Source: Hyphomicrobium_A sp963724945 | Lineage (GTDB): Bacteria > Pseudomonadota > Alphaproteobacteria > Rhizobiales > Hyphomicrobiaceae | Length of the DNA stretch: 64,000 nt | Assembly: GCA_963724945.1 (NCBI GenBank) | Contig: CAVRWL010000003.1 | Span: 1,488,001 to 1,552,000, forward strand | Direction of reading: 5' to 3' | Part shown: piece by piece, positions 43,386 through 52,303 of the stretch | Position numbering within the stretch: position 1 is the first letter of the stretch | How the letters are laid out: the number at the start of each line of letters is the position of its first letter | The notes under the pieces: model-generated | What the model was told of the DNA's origin: nothing | The model's input: only the letters and a program-made list of their open reading frames with translations | Databases searched by the model: none | Translations under genes and position numbers: made by a program

Positions 43386-44122
43386 TCGCGCAACGCCAAC
43401 AACCGATCGCAGACAGCGCCGACGTCGCCGACGACGATGCCGGAAGGCTTCTGCGGCTGCGCGATCATCACAACGGGCAACTGAAGCGCGCGTGCCGCCG
43501 CGATCTTGGCGTAGGTCGCGCCGGCTCCGGAGTTCTTGGCGACGAGAACGTCGATCGCGCGGTCGCGCATCAGGGCGGTCTCATCAGTCTCTGCGAAAGG
43601 ACCGCGCTGCAGGATAAGCTCCGCGTTGGGGGGCAGCTCGTCGGGCGCGGGACGCTCGATCGAGCGGATCACATACGCATGCTGCGGGGCGGCGCGGAAG
43701 GCGCCAACCTCCTGGCGGCCGATGGTGAGAAAGACGCGTCTTGGGTCATCTCCGAGCGCGCGCGCCGCGTCCTCCGCGCTTCCAACGCAGATCCAGTTGT
43801 CGCCCGCTTGCTGCTGCCAGGGCGGGCGCACGAGCGAGATGAGCGGCACGCCGACGATACGCGCGGCTTCAACCGCGTTCTCCGAGATGCGGGCGGCGAA
43901 GGGATGCGTGGCGTCGATGATCGCTTCAGTGCGGTTGTCGCCGATCCAGCGCGCGAGGCCTTGCGTGCCCCCGAAGCCGCCGACGCGCGTTGCAACCGCC
44001 GGCAGCTGGGGCGCCATCGTCCGCCCGGCGAGCGACAGCGTGAGGCTGAACCGCGGATCGCCGCCGAGCTGCCGCACAAGGTCGGATGCTTCCGTGGTGC
44101 CGCCGAGAATGAGAATGCGCAT
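43352..44122 (-). CDS. cobK: Precorrin-6A reductase
   Basis: 256 residues from ATG 44122 (MRILILGGTTEASDLVRQLG). NADPH-dependent; conserved elements are the glycine-rich LILGGTTEA start, GGFGGTQGLARWI, AIIDATHPFAARISENA, LTIGRQEVGAF and VAKNSGAGATYAKIAAA. It is the only gene of the corrin series transcribed in reverse within the plus-strand run. Its start codon overlaps that of cobL (44121) in the sequence CATG, and its 3' end overlaps cobJ. Confidence 0.94.
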   Translation of the reverse strand: MRILILGGTTEASDLVRQLGGDPRFSLTLSLAGRTMAPQLPAVATRVGGFGGTQGLARWIGDNRTEAIIDATHPFAARISENAVEAARIVGVPLISLVRPPWQQQAGDNWICVGSAEDAARALGDDPRRVFLTIGRQEVGAFRAAPQHAYVIRSIERPAPDELPPNAELILQRGPFAETDETALMRDRAIDVLVAKNSGAGATYAKIAAARALQLPVVMIAQPQKPSGIVVGDVGAVCDRLLALRDHAGAPSERGV

Positions 44123-45368
44123 GAGCCTCTCTGAAATGCAAACGAGCGCGACTAACACCACAGGTGCGCGGTGGCTGTCCATCATCGGCATCGGCGAGGA
44201 GGGCGTGGAGGGCCTGTCCCCCGTGGCCCGGCGTCTCGTCATGGATGCAGCGATCGTCGTCGGCGGCGAGCGCCATCTGGCGCTCGCCGGCGATCTCATT
44301 CGCGGGGAGCGGCTCTCCTGGCCGCGGCCCATCGAGGCGGCCTTCCCCCGCATCCTCAGCTTGCGCGGGCGTCCCGTGGTGGTGCTCGCATCAGGCGACC
44401 CGTTCCATTTCGGCATCGGCAAGCAGCTCTCAGCGCTGGTCGGCGCCGATGAGCTCGTGTGCCTGCCGCAGGCCTCCGCCTTCACGCTCGCGGCCGCGCG
44501 CCTCGGCTGGGCACTGCAGGACGTAAGCCAAGTTAGCCTGCACGGGCGCGCGCTTGCAGGGATCATCCGCTATCTGCAACCCGGCGCGCGCATCCTCGCT
44601 CTGTCGTGGGACGCCACGACGCCGGCAAAGCTTGCCGCGCTGCTCACCGAGCGCGGGCTGGGCGCGAGCCGTCTCGCCGTGCTCGAGCGCATGGGGGGGA
44701 AACGCGAGCGTGTACGCGAGACCGTCGCGCAAGGCTTCGCGCTCGAGGACATCGATTCCCTGAACACGATTGCACTCGAAATCGTCGCCGGTTCCGATGC
44801 GCGCATCATCTCGCTCAGTTCCGGTCTCGACGACGACCTTTATGAAAACGACGGCCAACTGACGAAGCGCGAGGTGCGTGCGATCGTGCTGTCCTCGCTC
44901 AGCCCCCGCCAGGACGAGCTTCTGTGGGACATCGGCCTCGGCGCCGGCTCGATCGCGATCGAATGGCTTCTGTGCCATCCCTCGTTGCGCGCCATCGGCA
45001 TTGAGGAGGATCCTGCTCGCGCCGCACGCGCCGCGTGTAATGCAGCAGCGCTGGGCACGCCCGACCTCGACATCGTCGCGGGCGCAGCACCTGAAGCGCT
45101 CAAAGACCTGCCCGCGCCCGACGCCGTGTTTGTCGGTGGCGGATTGGGCGACGGCGTCCTCGAGATGGCTTGGGAGGCTCTGAAATCCGGAGGTCGGCTC
45201 GTCGCCAACGCCGTCACGATCGAAGGCGAGCAACGCCTGATGCGCGCGTTCGCGCAACTCGGCGGCGAGCTGACGCGCATCGAGATCGCCCGCGCGGACG
45301 GCGTCGGCACCTTGCACGGCTGGCGGCCGGCGATGCCGGTCACCCATTGGCGGATCAAGAAACCATGA
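44121..45368 (+). CDS. cobL: Precorrin-6Y C5,15-methyltransferase (decarboxylating)
   Basis: 415 residues from ATG 44121, or 410 from ATG 44136. A fusion of CbiE (N-terminal tetrapyrrole methylase: WLSIIGIGEEGVEGLSPVAR and VLASGDPFHFGIGKQL) and CbiT (C-terminal class-I methyltransferase: LLWDIGLGAGSIAIEWLL and VFVGGGLGD, about 265-345). It methylates C5 and C15 and decarboxylates the acetate on ring C. The first candidate start shares two bases with the start of divergent cobK. Confidence 0.94.
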   Translation: MSLSEMQTSATNTTGARWLSIIGIGEEGVEGLSPVARRLVMDAAIVVGGERHLALAGDLIRGERLSWPRPIEAAFPRILSLRGRPVVVLASGDPFHFGIGKQLSALVGADELVCLPQASAFTLAAARLGWALQDVSQVSLHGRALAGIIRYLQPGARILALSWDATTPAKLAALLTERGLGASRLAVLERMGGKRERVRETVAQGFALEDIDSLNTIALEIVAGSDARIISLSSGLDDDLYENDGQLTKREVRAIVLSSLSPRQDELLWDIGLGAGSIAIEWLLCHPSLRAIGIEEDPARAARAACNAAALGTPDLDIVAGAAPEALKDLPAPDAVFVGGGLGDGVLEMAWEALKSGGRLVANAVTIEGEQRLMRAFAQLGGELTRIEIARADGVGTLHGWRPAMPVTHWRIKKP

Positions 45369-45754
45369 TGGTCGCGGGCCTGGGATGTCGCGCTGGGGCG
45401 ACTGCGGATGCTGTCGCGGAGGCCTTCTCCGCGGCGCTCGAGCGCTGCGGGCTCGTTCGCTCCGAGATTGATGCGCTTGCGACCGATTCCGCAAAAGGCG
45501 GCGAAGCCGGAATTCGTGCGCTCGCCGAGGCGCTCGGGCTGCCGCTGATCTTCGTCGGCGCGCGCGAGATGCAGAGCGCGGCGGATCACGCGATCACCGT
45601 GTCGGAGCGCGTTGTCGCTCTGAAGGGTGTGCCGTCGGTCGCCGAGACGGCGGCGCTGGCGGCTGCCGGGCGCTCAGCCCGCCTGCTCGCCCCGCGTGTT
45701 GCGACGGCGACCGTCACCTGCGCCATCGCGGTGGGGGAAGGGGTGCCAGCATGA
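45365..45754 (+). CDS. cobE: CobE / CbiG C-terminal-domain protein
   Basis: 129 residues from ATG 45365, overlapping the cobL stop by 4 bases. It starts MMVAGLGCRAGATADAVAEA and has DSAKGGEAGIRALAEALGLP and VAETAALAAAG, as in the CobE/GbiG-C fold. CobE is needed for B12 synthesis in aerobic organisms; its exact role is unsettled, with corrinoid intermediate binding proposed. The fold relates to the lactone-opening CbiG of the anaerobic route. Confidence 0.9.
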   Translation: MMVAGLGCRAGATADAVAEAFSAALERCGLVRSEIDALATDSAKGGEAGIRALAEALGLPLIFVGAREMQSAADHAITVSERVVALKGVPSVAETAALAAAGRSARLLAPRVATATVTCAIAVGEGVPA

Positions 45755-46509
45755 CCGTGCACTTCATCGGCGCCGGCCCCGGCGCCCCCGACCTCATCAC
45801 CGTGCGCGGCCGCGACCTGATCGCCCGCTGCCCGGTCTGCCTCTACGCCGGCTCGCTCGTGCCAAAGGCACTGCTGGCGCACTGTCCGAAGGATGCGCGC
45901 ATCATCGACACCGCTCCGATGGCGCTCGACGAGATCATCGCGGAGTGCCGGCGCGCAACAGACGGAAGCGAGGACGTCGCGCGCCTGCACTCGGGCGATC
46001 TGTCGATCTGGAGCGCGATGGCTGAGCAAATTCGGCGGCTCGAGGCGCTTGGCATCCCGTACACGATCACCCCTGGCGTACCGGCGTTCGCGGCGGCCGC
46101 GGCCGCACTCAAGTGCGAGCTGACGCTGCCGGAGGTTGCCCAGTCGCTCGTCTTGACGCGCACGCCGGGGCGTGCGTCCACTATGCCGGAGAAGGAGACG
46201 CTGGCCGCATTCGCCGCCACGGGCGCGACGCTCGCCGTCCATCTGTCGATCCATGTACTCGACAAGGTCCTTGCCGAACTCACGCCATTCTATGGCGCCG
46301 AATGCCCGGCTGCGGTCGTCTACCGCGCGAGCTGGCCGCAGGAGCGCGTCATCCGCGGCATGCTTTCGACGCTGGCGGCGCAAGTCGCACAAGCGGGCGG
46401 CATCGACCGCACGGCGCTGATCCTCGTCGGGCCCGCGCTTGCCGCCGCGGATGTGCATGAAAGCGCGCTCTATAGCGCCAACTATCAGCGCCGTTTCCGG
46501 GGACGATAG
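45751..46509 (+). CDS. cobM: Precorrin-4 C11-methyltransferase
   Basis: 252 residues; ATGA overlap with cobE. Tetrapyrrole methylase with VHFIGAGPGAPDLITVRGRD at the N-terminus, CLYAGSLVPKALLAHCP, RLHSGDLSIWSAMAEQIRRL (about 85-104) and TPGVPAFAAAAAAL. It makes precorrin-5, the substrate of CobF. Stop codon abuts cobA at 46510. Confidence 0.95.
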   Translation: MTVHFIGAGPGAPDLITVRGRDLIARCPVCLYAGSLVPKALLAHCPKDARIIDTAPMALDEIIAECRRATDGSEDVARLHSGDLSIWSAMAEQIRRLEALGIPYTITPGVPAFAAAAAALKCELTLPEVAQSLVLTRTPGRASTMPEKETLAAFAATGATLAVHLSIHVLDKVLAELTPFYGAECPAAVVYRASWPQERVIRGMLSTLAAQVAQAGGIDRTALILVGPALAAADVHESALYSANYQRRFRGR

Positions 46510-47304
46510 ATGGATCGCTTGCCGGTATCCTTCCCTGATTTTCCCGATTTCGCCCCGGGCGAGGTGTGGCTCGTCGGTGCCGGGCCGGGCGACCCCCGCC
46601 TCTTGACCCTAATGGCGGTGCACGCGCTGCGCTGCGCCGATGCGATCGTCCACGACGCGCTCGTCGATCCCCGCGTTCTCGATCTGGCCGGCCCGAGCGC
46701 CGAGGTCCGCTCCGCCGGCAAGCGCGGCGGCAAGCCATCCCCGCACCAGGCCGACATCAACGAGCTCGTCATCGCGCTGGCGCGGGGCGGCAAGAAAGTG
46801 GTGCGCCTCAAAGGCGGCGATCCCTTCGTTTTCGGGCGCGGCGGGGAGGAGGCGCTGGCCTTGGCGCGCGCGTCCATCCCGTTTCGCATCGTGCCGGGCT
46901 TGACTGCCGGCCTCACGGCGGCGGCGCTTGCCGGCATTCCCGCGACGACGCGCGAGACCAACCACGCCATCATTCTCGCCACCGGCCATCGCGCGCTCGA
47001 TGCGCGCGCAATCGAATCCTGGGAGGCGATCGCGCGCACGGGCCAGCCGGTCGTGCTCTACATGGCGATGGCGCACTTGGCTGAGATCGCCGCGGCGTTC
47101 GAGCGCGCCGGCATGGCGCCCAACACGCCGGTGACGATCCTCGCCTCCGCGACGTTCCCGGGAGCGCGCGTGTTGGAGACGCAGCTTGGCAATGCTGCCG
47201 CCGATGCCAAGGCGCAGGGCATCGTCCCCCCGGCTGTGGTCGTCGTCGGCAGTATCGCCGCGCTGCGCACCGAGCTGTTGTCCGCTCTCGTGGGAGGCGC
47301 GTGA
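46510..47304 (+). CDS. cobA: Uroporphyrinogen-III C-methyltransferase
   Basis: 264 residues, directly following cobM. Tetrapyrrole methylase of the SUMT class: VWLVGAGPGDPRLLTLMAVH, DAIVHDALVDPRVL, GKRGGKPSPHQADINELVI, VRLKGGDPFVFGRGGEEALA and VPGLTAGLTAAALAGIP. It makes precorrin-2, the branch point to B12 and siroheme. A free-standing SUMT without the CysG oxidase domain. The stop overlaps cobB. Confidence 0.95.
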   Translation: MDRLPVSFPDFPDFAPGEVWLVGAGPGDPRLLTLMAVHALRCADAIVHDALVDPRVLDLAGPSAEVRSAGKRGGKPSPHQADINELVIALARGGKKVVRLKGGDPFVFGRGGEEALALARASIPFRIVPGLTAGLTAAALAGIPATTRETNHAIILATGHRALDARAIESWEAIARTGQPVVLYMAMAHLAEIAAAFERAGMAPNTPVTILASATFPGARVLETQLGNAAADAKAQGIVPPAVVVVGSIAALRTELLSALVGGA

Positions 47305-48632
47305 TGGCAGCGGCGTCTTCGCGCGGACTGATCATCGCGGCACCGCGCTCGGGCGCCGGCAAGACGACCCTCACGCTGGGGCTGTTGCGGGCGTTTGCGC
47401 GCAGAGGCGTCGCCGTGCAGCCGTTCAAGTGCGGGCCCGACTACATCGACCCCGCGTTCCACGGCGTGGCGGCCGGGCGCGGAAGCGTGAACCTCGATAC
47501 CTGGGCCATGCGGCCGGCGCTCATTGCCGCGCTCGTCGCGGAGAACGCGAAGGACGCCGACCTCTGTCTCGCCGAGGGCGTGATGGGGCTGTTCGACGGC
47601 GCCGGTGAGCGCGGCCAATGCGGCAACGGCTCCACCGCCGATCTCGCCGCGCTGACCGGCTGGCCCGTCATTCTGGTGCTCGACGTCGCGGCGCAGGCCG
47701 AGACGGCGGCCGCGGTTGCGCTCGGCTGCCAGACCTACCGCGACGACATCGCGATCGCCGGCGTCATCCTCAACCGGGTGGGGAGCGACCGTCACGAGCG
47801 ACTCATCGCGCAGGCGATGGCGCGCCGCGGGCTTCCGGTGCTGGGTGCGCTTATGCGCGGCAAGGACATCGCCCTGCCGGAGCGGCATCTGGGCCTGGTG
47901 CAGGCGTCCGAGACGGGCGGGCTCGACGTGCGTCTCGATCGCATCGCCGACGCGGTCGAAAAGGCCGTCCGCATCGACGATGTGATCGCCGCCGCGGGCC
48001 CCGCGCATCTCGCCACCGGCGAGGCGCCTTCCGCATTGAAGCCGCCGGGCCAGCGGATCGCGCTCGCGCAGGATCGCGCCTTCTCCTTCATCTATCCGCA
48101 CCTCCTCGCCGGCTGGCGCCGGGGTGGCGCCGAGATCGTGCCGTTCTCCCCGCTCGCCGATGAGGCGCCCGATGCGGCTAGCGATGCCGTTTGGCTGCCG
48201 GGCGGCTACCCTGAGCTCAACGCGCCGGCCCTGGCGAGCGCCGTAACCTTCAAGGCGGCCTTGCGCGCGGCCGCCGAGCGCGGCGTGCCGATTCACGGCG
48301 AATGCGGCGGCTACATGGTGCTCGGCTCCTCGCTCGAGACCGCCGACGGCTTCCGCCACGAGATGGTCGGGCTGTTGGGCCTTAAGACCTCATTCGCCGA
48401 GCGGCGGCTGCATCTCGGCTACCGCCGCGCCCGCTGTCTTCCCGACGCGCCAGGCGCGCTCGCGGGCGCTTGCCTCTTCGGGCACGAGTTCCACTATGTC
48501 ACGGTGACGGCGCGCCCCGACGCCCCGCTCGCCGAGATCACCGACGTGAGCGGGGCCCGGCTCGAGGACGGCGGCTCGCGACGCGGCTGCGTCAGCGGCA
48601 CCTTCTTTCATGTGATCGATTGCGCCCCATGA
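47304..48632 (+). CDS. cobB: Hydrogenobyrinate/cobyrinate a,c-diamide synthase
   Basis: 442 residues from ATG 47304; a GTG at 47301 would add one residue. N-terminal ATPase domain: IIAAPRSGAGKTTLTLGLL and FKCGPDYIDPAFH (about 40), VMGLFDGAG. C-terminal glutamine amidotransferase: WLPGGYPELNAP and the nucleophile in HGECGGYMVLGSSL (about 330), ending with GHEFHYV. It amidates the a and c side chains. Overlaps bluB by 4 bases. Confidence 0.95.
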   Translation: MAAASSRGLIIAAPRSGAGKTTLTLGLLRAFARRGVAVQPFKCGPDYIDPAFHGVAAGRGSVNLDTWAMRPALIAALVAENAKDADLCLAEGVMGLFDGAGERGQCGNGSTADLAALTGWPVILVLDVAAQAETAAAVALGCQTYRDDIAIAGVILNRVGSDRHERLIAQAMARRGLPVLGALMRGKDIALPERHLGLVQASETGGLDVRLDRIADAVEKAVRIDDVIAAAGPAHLATGEAPSALKPPGQRIALAQDRAFSFIYPHLLAGWRRGGAEIVPFSPLADEAPDAASDAVWLPGGYPELNAPALASAVTFKAALRAAAERGVPIHGECGGYMVLGSSLETADGFRHEMVGLLGLKTSFAERRLHLGYRRARCLPDAPGALAGACLFGHEFHYVTVTARPDAPLAEITDVSGARLEDGGSRRGCVSGTFFHVIDCAP

Positions 48633-49297
48633 CCAAACGCGAGCCCATGACCAAACGCGAACGCCCGCCCCGTTTCGACGACGCGTTCCGGGAAGCGCTG
48701 CGCGATCTCATCGTGTGGCGGCGCGACGTGCGCCGCTTCAAGACCGACCCGATCGATCCGGCGCTGATCGCCTCGCTGATCGAGCTTGCCGCGCATTCGC
48801 CCTCCGTTGGGCGCAGCCAGCCCTGGCGCTTTGTTCTGGTTGAGAGCGCGGAGCGGCGCGCTGCGATCAAGGAGTTGTTCAGGCGCGCCAACGCGGCCGC
48901 GCTCGACGGCTACTCGGGCGAGAAGCGGCAGCTATATGCGCGCCTCAAGCTTGCAGGGCTCGACGCCGCGCCGGTGCAGCTCGCCGTGTTCGCCGACGAG
49001 GCGACGCATGCGGGCTCCGGCCTCGGGCGCCAAAGCATGCCCGAGACGCTACGCTACTCCGTCGTTGCCGCCATCCAGACCCTGTGGCTCGCTGCCCGGG
49101 CGCACGGGCTCGGCATCGGCTGGGTGTCGATCTTGGAGCCCGAGGCCGTCGCGCAAGCGCTCGACATACCGCAGACGTGGACGTTGATCGCCTACCTGTG
49201 CATCGGCTGGCCCGAGGAGGAGCACATCGACCCGGAGCTGGAGCGGGCCGGCTGGCAGTCCGAGATTGAGACCGACCGGGTCACGTTCCGCCGCTGA
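48629..49297 (+). CDS. bluB: 5,6-dimethylbenzimidazole synthase
   Basis: 222 residues from ATG 48629; ATGA overlap with cobB. A nitroreductase-fold flavoenzyme that breaks reduced FMN with O2 to give the B12 lower base. Motifs: VWRRDVRRFKTDPIDPALI (FMN phosphate arginines), AAHSPSVGRSQPWRFVLV and the BluB segment HGLGIGWVSILEPEAVAQAL. The first 18 bases are duplicated in tandem (ATGACCAAACGCGAGCCC then ATGACCAAACGCGAACGC), so a second start six codons in is equally usable. Last gene of the cob run. Confidence 0.95.
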   Translation: MTKREPMTKRERPPRFDDAFREALRDLIVWRRDVRRFKTDPIDPALIASLIELAAHSPSVGRSQPWRFVLVESAERRAAIKELFRRANAAALDGYSGEKRQLYARLKLAGLDAAPVQLAVFADEATHAGSGLGRQSMPETLRYSVVAAIQTLWLAARAHGLGIGWVSILEPEAVAQALDIPQTWTLIAYLCIGWPEEEHIDPELERAGWQSEIETDRVTFRR

Positions 49298-49314
49298 CGG
49301 TCGTTTTTGCGCTT

Positions 49315-49346
49315 TTTTGCAGTGCGTGTCTTTTGCAGTGCGTGTC
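49315..49346 (+). repeat. Perfect tandem duplication of 16 bp upstream of rimO
   Basis: TTTTGCAGTGCGTGTC occurs at 49315-49330 and again, immediately adjacent, at 49331-49346. It lies in the short spacer between bluB and rimO, so it probably sits in the rimO promoter or leader. Replication slippage is the simplest origin. Confidence 0.7.
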
Positions 49347-49369
49347 GCGCCGTGCTAGGAGCGCGCGCC

Positions 49370-50720
49370 ATGACCGCACCGTTGCCAAAATCGAAGGTAG
49401 AGACCGCGACCGCCGCCGCACCGAAGGTGGGATTCGTCTCGCTCGGCTGTCCGAAGGCGCTGGTCGATTCCGAGCGCATCATCACCAAGCTGCGGGCCGA
49501 GGGCTACGCAATTGCGCCCGACTACGCGGGCGCCGACGTGGTCGTGGTCAATACCTGCGGCTTCCTCGATAGCGCCAAAGCCGAGAGCCTGGAGGCGATT
49601 GGCGAGGCGTTAGCCGAGAACGGCCGCGTCATCGTCACGGGCTGCTTCGGTGTGGAGGAGGCGCGCATCCGCGCGGCGCATCCGGGCGTGCTCGCCGTCA
49701 CCGGCCCGCACCAGTACGAGCAAGTCGTCGCCGCCGTGCACGACGCGGTGCCGCCGCTGCACGATCCCTTCCTCGACCTCGTGCCGCCGGAGGGCGTGCA
49801 CCTCACGCCGCGCCACTACGCCTATCTGAAAATTTCAGAAGGCTGCAACAACCGCTGCTCGTTCTGCATCATCCCGAGCCTGCGAGGGCGTCTGCAGAGC
49901 CGCCCCGCCGCGCACGTGCTTGCCGAGGCCGAGCGGCTCGTCAAAGCCGGCGTCAAAGAGCTCTTGGTCATCAGCCAGGACACGAGCGCCTACGGGCTCG
50001 ACCTCAAGTACGCGACGAGCCAATGGAAAGGCCGGGCGCTGCCCGCGCGTTTTCTCGATTTGTGCGGAGCCTTGGGCGAGCTCGGCGCCTGGGTGCGCCT
50101 GCACTACGTCTATCCCTACCCGCACGTCGATGCCGTCATTCCACTGATGGCGGAGCGAAAAATCCTGCCCTACCTCGACATCCCCTTCCAGCACGCCTCG
50201 CCAGCCGTATTGAAAGCGATGCGCCGCCCGGCCGCGGCGGAGAAAACAATAGAGCGCATCGCCGGCTGGCGCGCGGTTTGTCCCGATCTCGCCATCCGCT
50301 CCACCTTCATCGTCGGCTTCCCCGGCGAGACGGAAGCGGACTTCGCAGACGCTGCTCGACTTCCTGCGCGAGGCCAGGCTCGCGCGCACGGGCTGCTTCC
50401 GCTACGAGCCGGTCGCGGGGGCGGCAGCCAATGCTCTGCCGGGCGCTGTGCCGGACGAGGTGAAAGAGGAGCGTTGGCACCGCTTCATGCAGGTGGCCAA
50501 AGACGTCAGCGCGGAGCGCCTCGCTGGCTTGGTCGGACGCGAGATCGATGTCATCGTCGACGAGGTCGACGCCGAAGGTGCGCTGTGCCGCTCCCAGTGG
50601 GATGCACCCGAGATCGACGGCAGCGTCTTCCTTAACGGCGACACCGGCCTCACGCCCGGCGACATCGTCAAAGCCCGGATCACCCACGCGGACGAGTATG
50701 ACGTTTGGGGCGAGCGGTAA
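49370..50720 (+). pseudogene. rimO: rimO, ribosomal protein S12 methylthiotransferase, with a single-base frameshift
   Basis: RimO adds a methylthio group to an aspartate of ribosomal protein uS12. From ATG 49370: UPF0004 domain (VGFVSLGCPKALVDSERIIT, Cys at CGFLDS and CFGVEEA), radical-SAM domain with CNNRCSFCIIPSLRGR (CxxxCxxC), and a C-terminal TRAM domain (ERLAGLVGREIDVIVDEVDA). The frame breaks at ETEADF: removing one G at 50345 continues as QTLLDFLREARLARTGCFRY and yields an intact 449-residue protein. Without correction the protein loses the end of the radical-SAM domain and all of TRAM. Confidence 0.88.
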
Positions 50721-50760
50721 GACGAGGCCGCTCCCGTGCGACGGGCAACCATTTCAATGC

Positions 50761-51072
50761 TCAACTGCGCTGGCGCGCCCTGACCTCTGCCGCCTTGTAG
50801 CAATCTCTCTCCGCTTCCAGCCGGGCGATTTCGAGCAAGTGCGGGTCGGCGCGCTCGGCAAGTGGGGCAGATGCCTTCGAGATCCGATCCAGGCTGCCGA
50901 AATCGCAATTGGGAGCTCCCTCAAGCGTTGCAGCCTCGGCGTTGGCAGCGACGACCGTTTTCCAACCCGTATCATCGCAGGCGCATCCGGCAAGTGGCGG
51001 CGTGGCAAGCGCGACCGCAACAAGCAGCCATGTGCCCCGAGGGACCCGCTCATTGGAATGGAAACTTTGCAT
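50761..51072 (-). CDS. Small putative lipoprotein
   Basis: 103 residues from ATG 51072. A signal peptide with a positively charged start (residues 1-13), a hydrophobic core and lipobox PLAGC (Cys30), so it should be lipid-anchored. The mature part has three more cysteines (ACDD, PNCDF, ERDCYK) and a helical, charged C-terminus (LLEIARLEAERDCYKAAEVR). I do not recognise the family. Convergent with rimO, 40 bases apart. Confidence 0.65.
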   Translation of the reverse strand: MQSFHSNERVPRGTWLLVAVALATPPLAGCACDDTGWKTVVAANAEAATLEGAPNCDFGSLDRISKASAPLAERADPHLLEIARLEAERDCYKAAEVRARQRS

Positions 51073-51136
51073 GCTGTTTGCACTCGTTATCGATGGCGCC
51101 GAACGTGGATTGCAGGCCAGGAGGTCTTTTGAGCAA

Positions 51137-52057
51137 TTATCGCCTAGGTTCCTGGTGACTTTGTGCGAGCTCGTACGCCCGTCGATACCATTGGCGCGCG
51201 CGTGCGGAGTCTCCCGTCAGCTTCACGCCGGCCTTGGCGAGGCTAACGGGATCGTACGTGTTACCGAGCGCGAGCGCTCCCTCGGGCATTCCCAATTTGG
51301 CCGCTTGCTCGAAGCGCTGCCGTGCCGCCTTGAGATCACCCTTGGCAAAAAGCTGCTCGCCCTGAAGGAGTGCGGCGTTCGCCGCATCGGTGTTGGCTGA
51401 AGCGCTGAGCGAAGCATTGACCACACGCGCGGCCGCCGCTGGGGAAGCCCCAACTGGTTCGGGCTCGGCGAGCGCAGCTTTCTGCGGGACAGGCGTCGGC
51501 GTGACGGCGGCGTGCGCGGCGGAGCTCGTCATGCGCGCCAGTGTCTCTTTGGATGATCTCGCCGCATCCTCCGCCTCGGTGCGCGCTTTGCGTTCAGCGG
51601 CAAGCTCGGCACTCGTCGCAGTGCCGGCCCGCTCGGCATTTTCTCGCTCGAGCCTCTGCGCGGCGAGTTGCGAGGTGAGCTGCGCTACCTGCCCCTCTAA
51701 CTTGATACGCGCTTCATGCTCGCTAGCGAGCTGCGCGTTCGCCTCGGACAACTTGGCGGCACCGGGCTCTTGGGGAGCATCCGTGTTCGTACTCTGCGCG
51801 GTCTGCGTCACGCCGGAGAGACCGGCGAAGCCTCGGACCTGAACGAGCGCCGTCGCGAAAACGATCACAAGAAATCCTACGAGAGCAGCGATCACGCGAC
51901 GTTTGCCACCAACCGAAGGAGAGTCAGAGGGCGTCACCTCTTCAGTCGATTGAGCGTTTGAGGCCGATTGCCCTCGCCGGCCATGTGCGGTGGCCATCCA
52001 TTCGAGGACGCCCCGCTCTTCGCCGAGAGCGAAACCGGATTTGCTCTGCTCTTGCAT
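51137..52057 (-). CDS. Membrane-anchored coiled-coil protein with Sel1/TPR-like C-terminus
   Basis: 306 residues from ATG 52057 (MQEQSKSGF). Cytoplasmic N-terminus of about 50 residues, one transmembrane helix (about 52-74), a long Ala/Glu/Gln coiled coil (about 95-165), a Pro/Ala linker, and a C-terminal repeat region: LLQGEQLFAKGDLKAARQRF and EGALALGNTYDPVSLAKAGV, which read as Sel1/TPR-type helices ending ARQWYRRAYELAQ. Such proteins often scaffold envelope complexes. No specific partner is visible. Confidence 0.75.
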   Translation of the reverse strand: MQEQSKSGFALGEERGVLEWMATAHGRRGQSASNAQSTEEVTPSDSPSVGGKRRVIAALVGFLVIVFATALVQVRGFAGLSGVTQTAQSTNTDAPQEPGAAKLSEANAQLASEHEARIKLEGQVAQLTSQLAAQRLERENAERAGTATSAELAAERKARTEAEDAARSSKETLARMTSSAAHAAVTPTPVPQKAALAEPEPVGASPAAAARVVNASLSASANTDAANAALLQGEQLFAKGDLKAARQRFEQAAKLGMPEGALALGNTYDPVSLAKAGVKLTGDSARARQWYRRAYELAQSHQEPRR

Positions 52058-52303
52058 AAACCCCCTCGACACGCGACCTCGGGGAAGAGCTCCCGAAGCC
52101 TCTGATGCGTATGCAACAAACGTGACGCAACTTGGCCGAGATATGGCCTTCAATGTGCCGTCTGCACACAGTGTGAGCACAAGCCCGCCGCTCAGGACGC
52201 ACGAGGCCTGGCGGGCTCGCGGCACGAGCCGGTCCAATTGACCCGAAAACGTCTGTTTACCGCCGGTAGCGGTCCGTCTCTGAAATGAGCCCCACGTCTG
52301 TTT

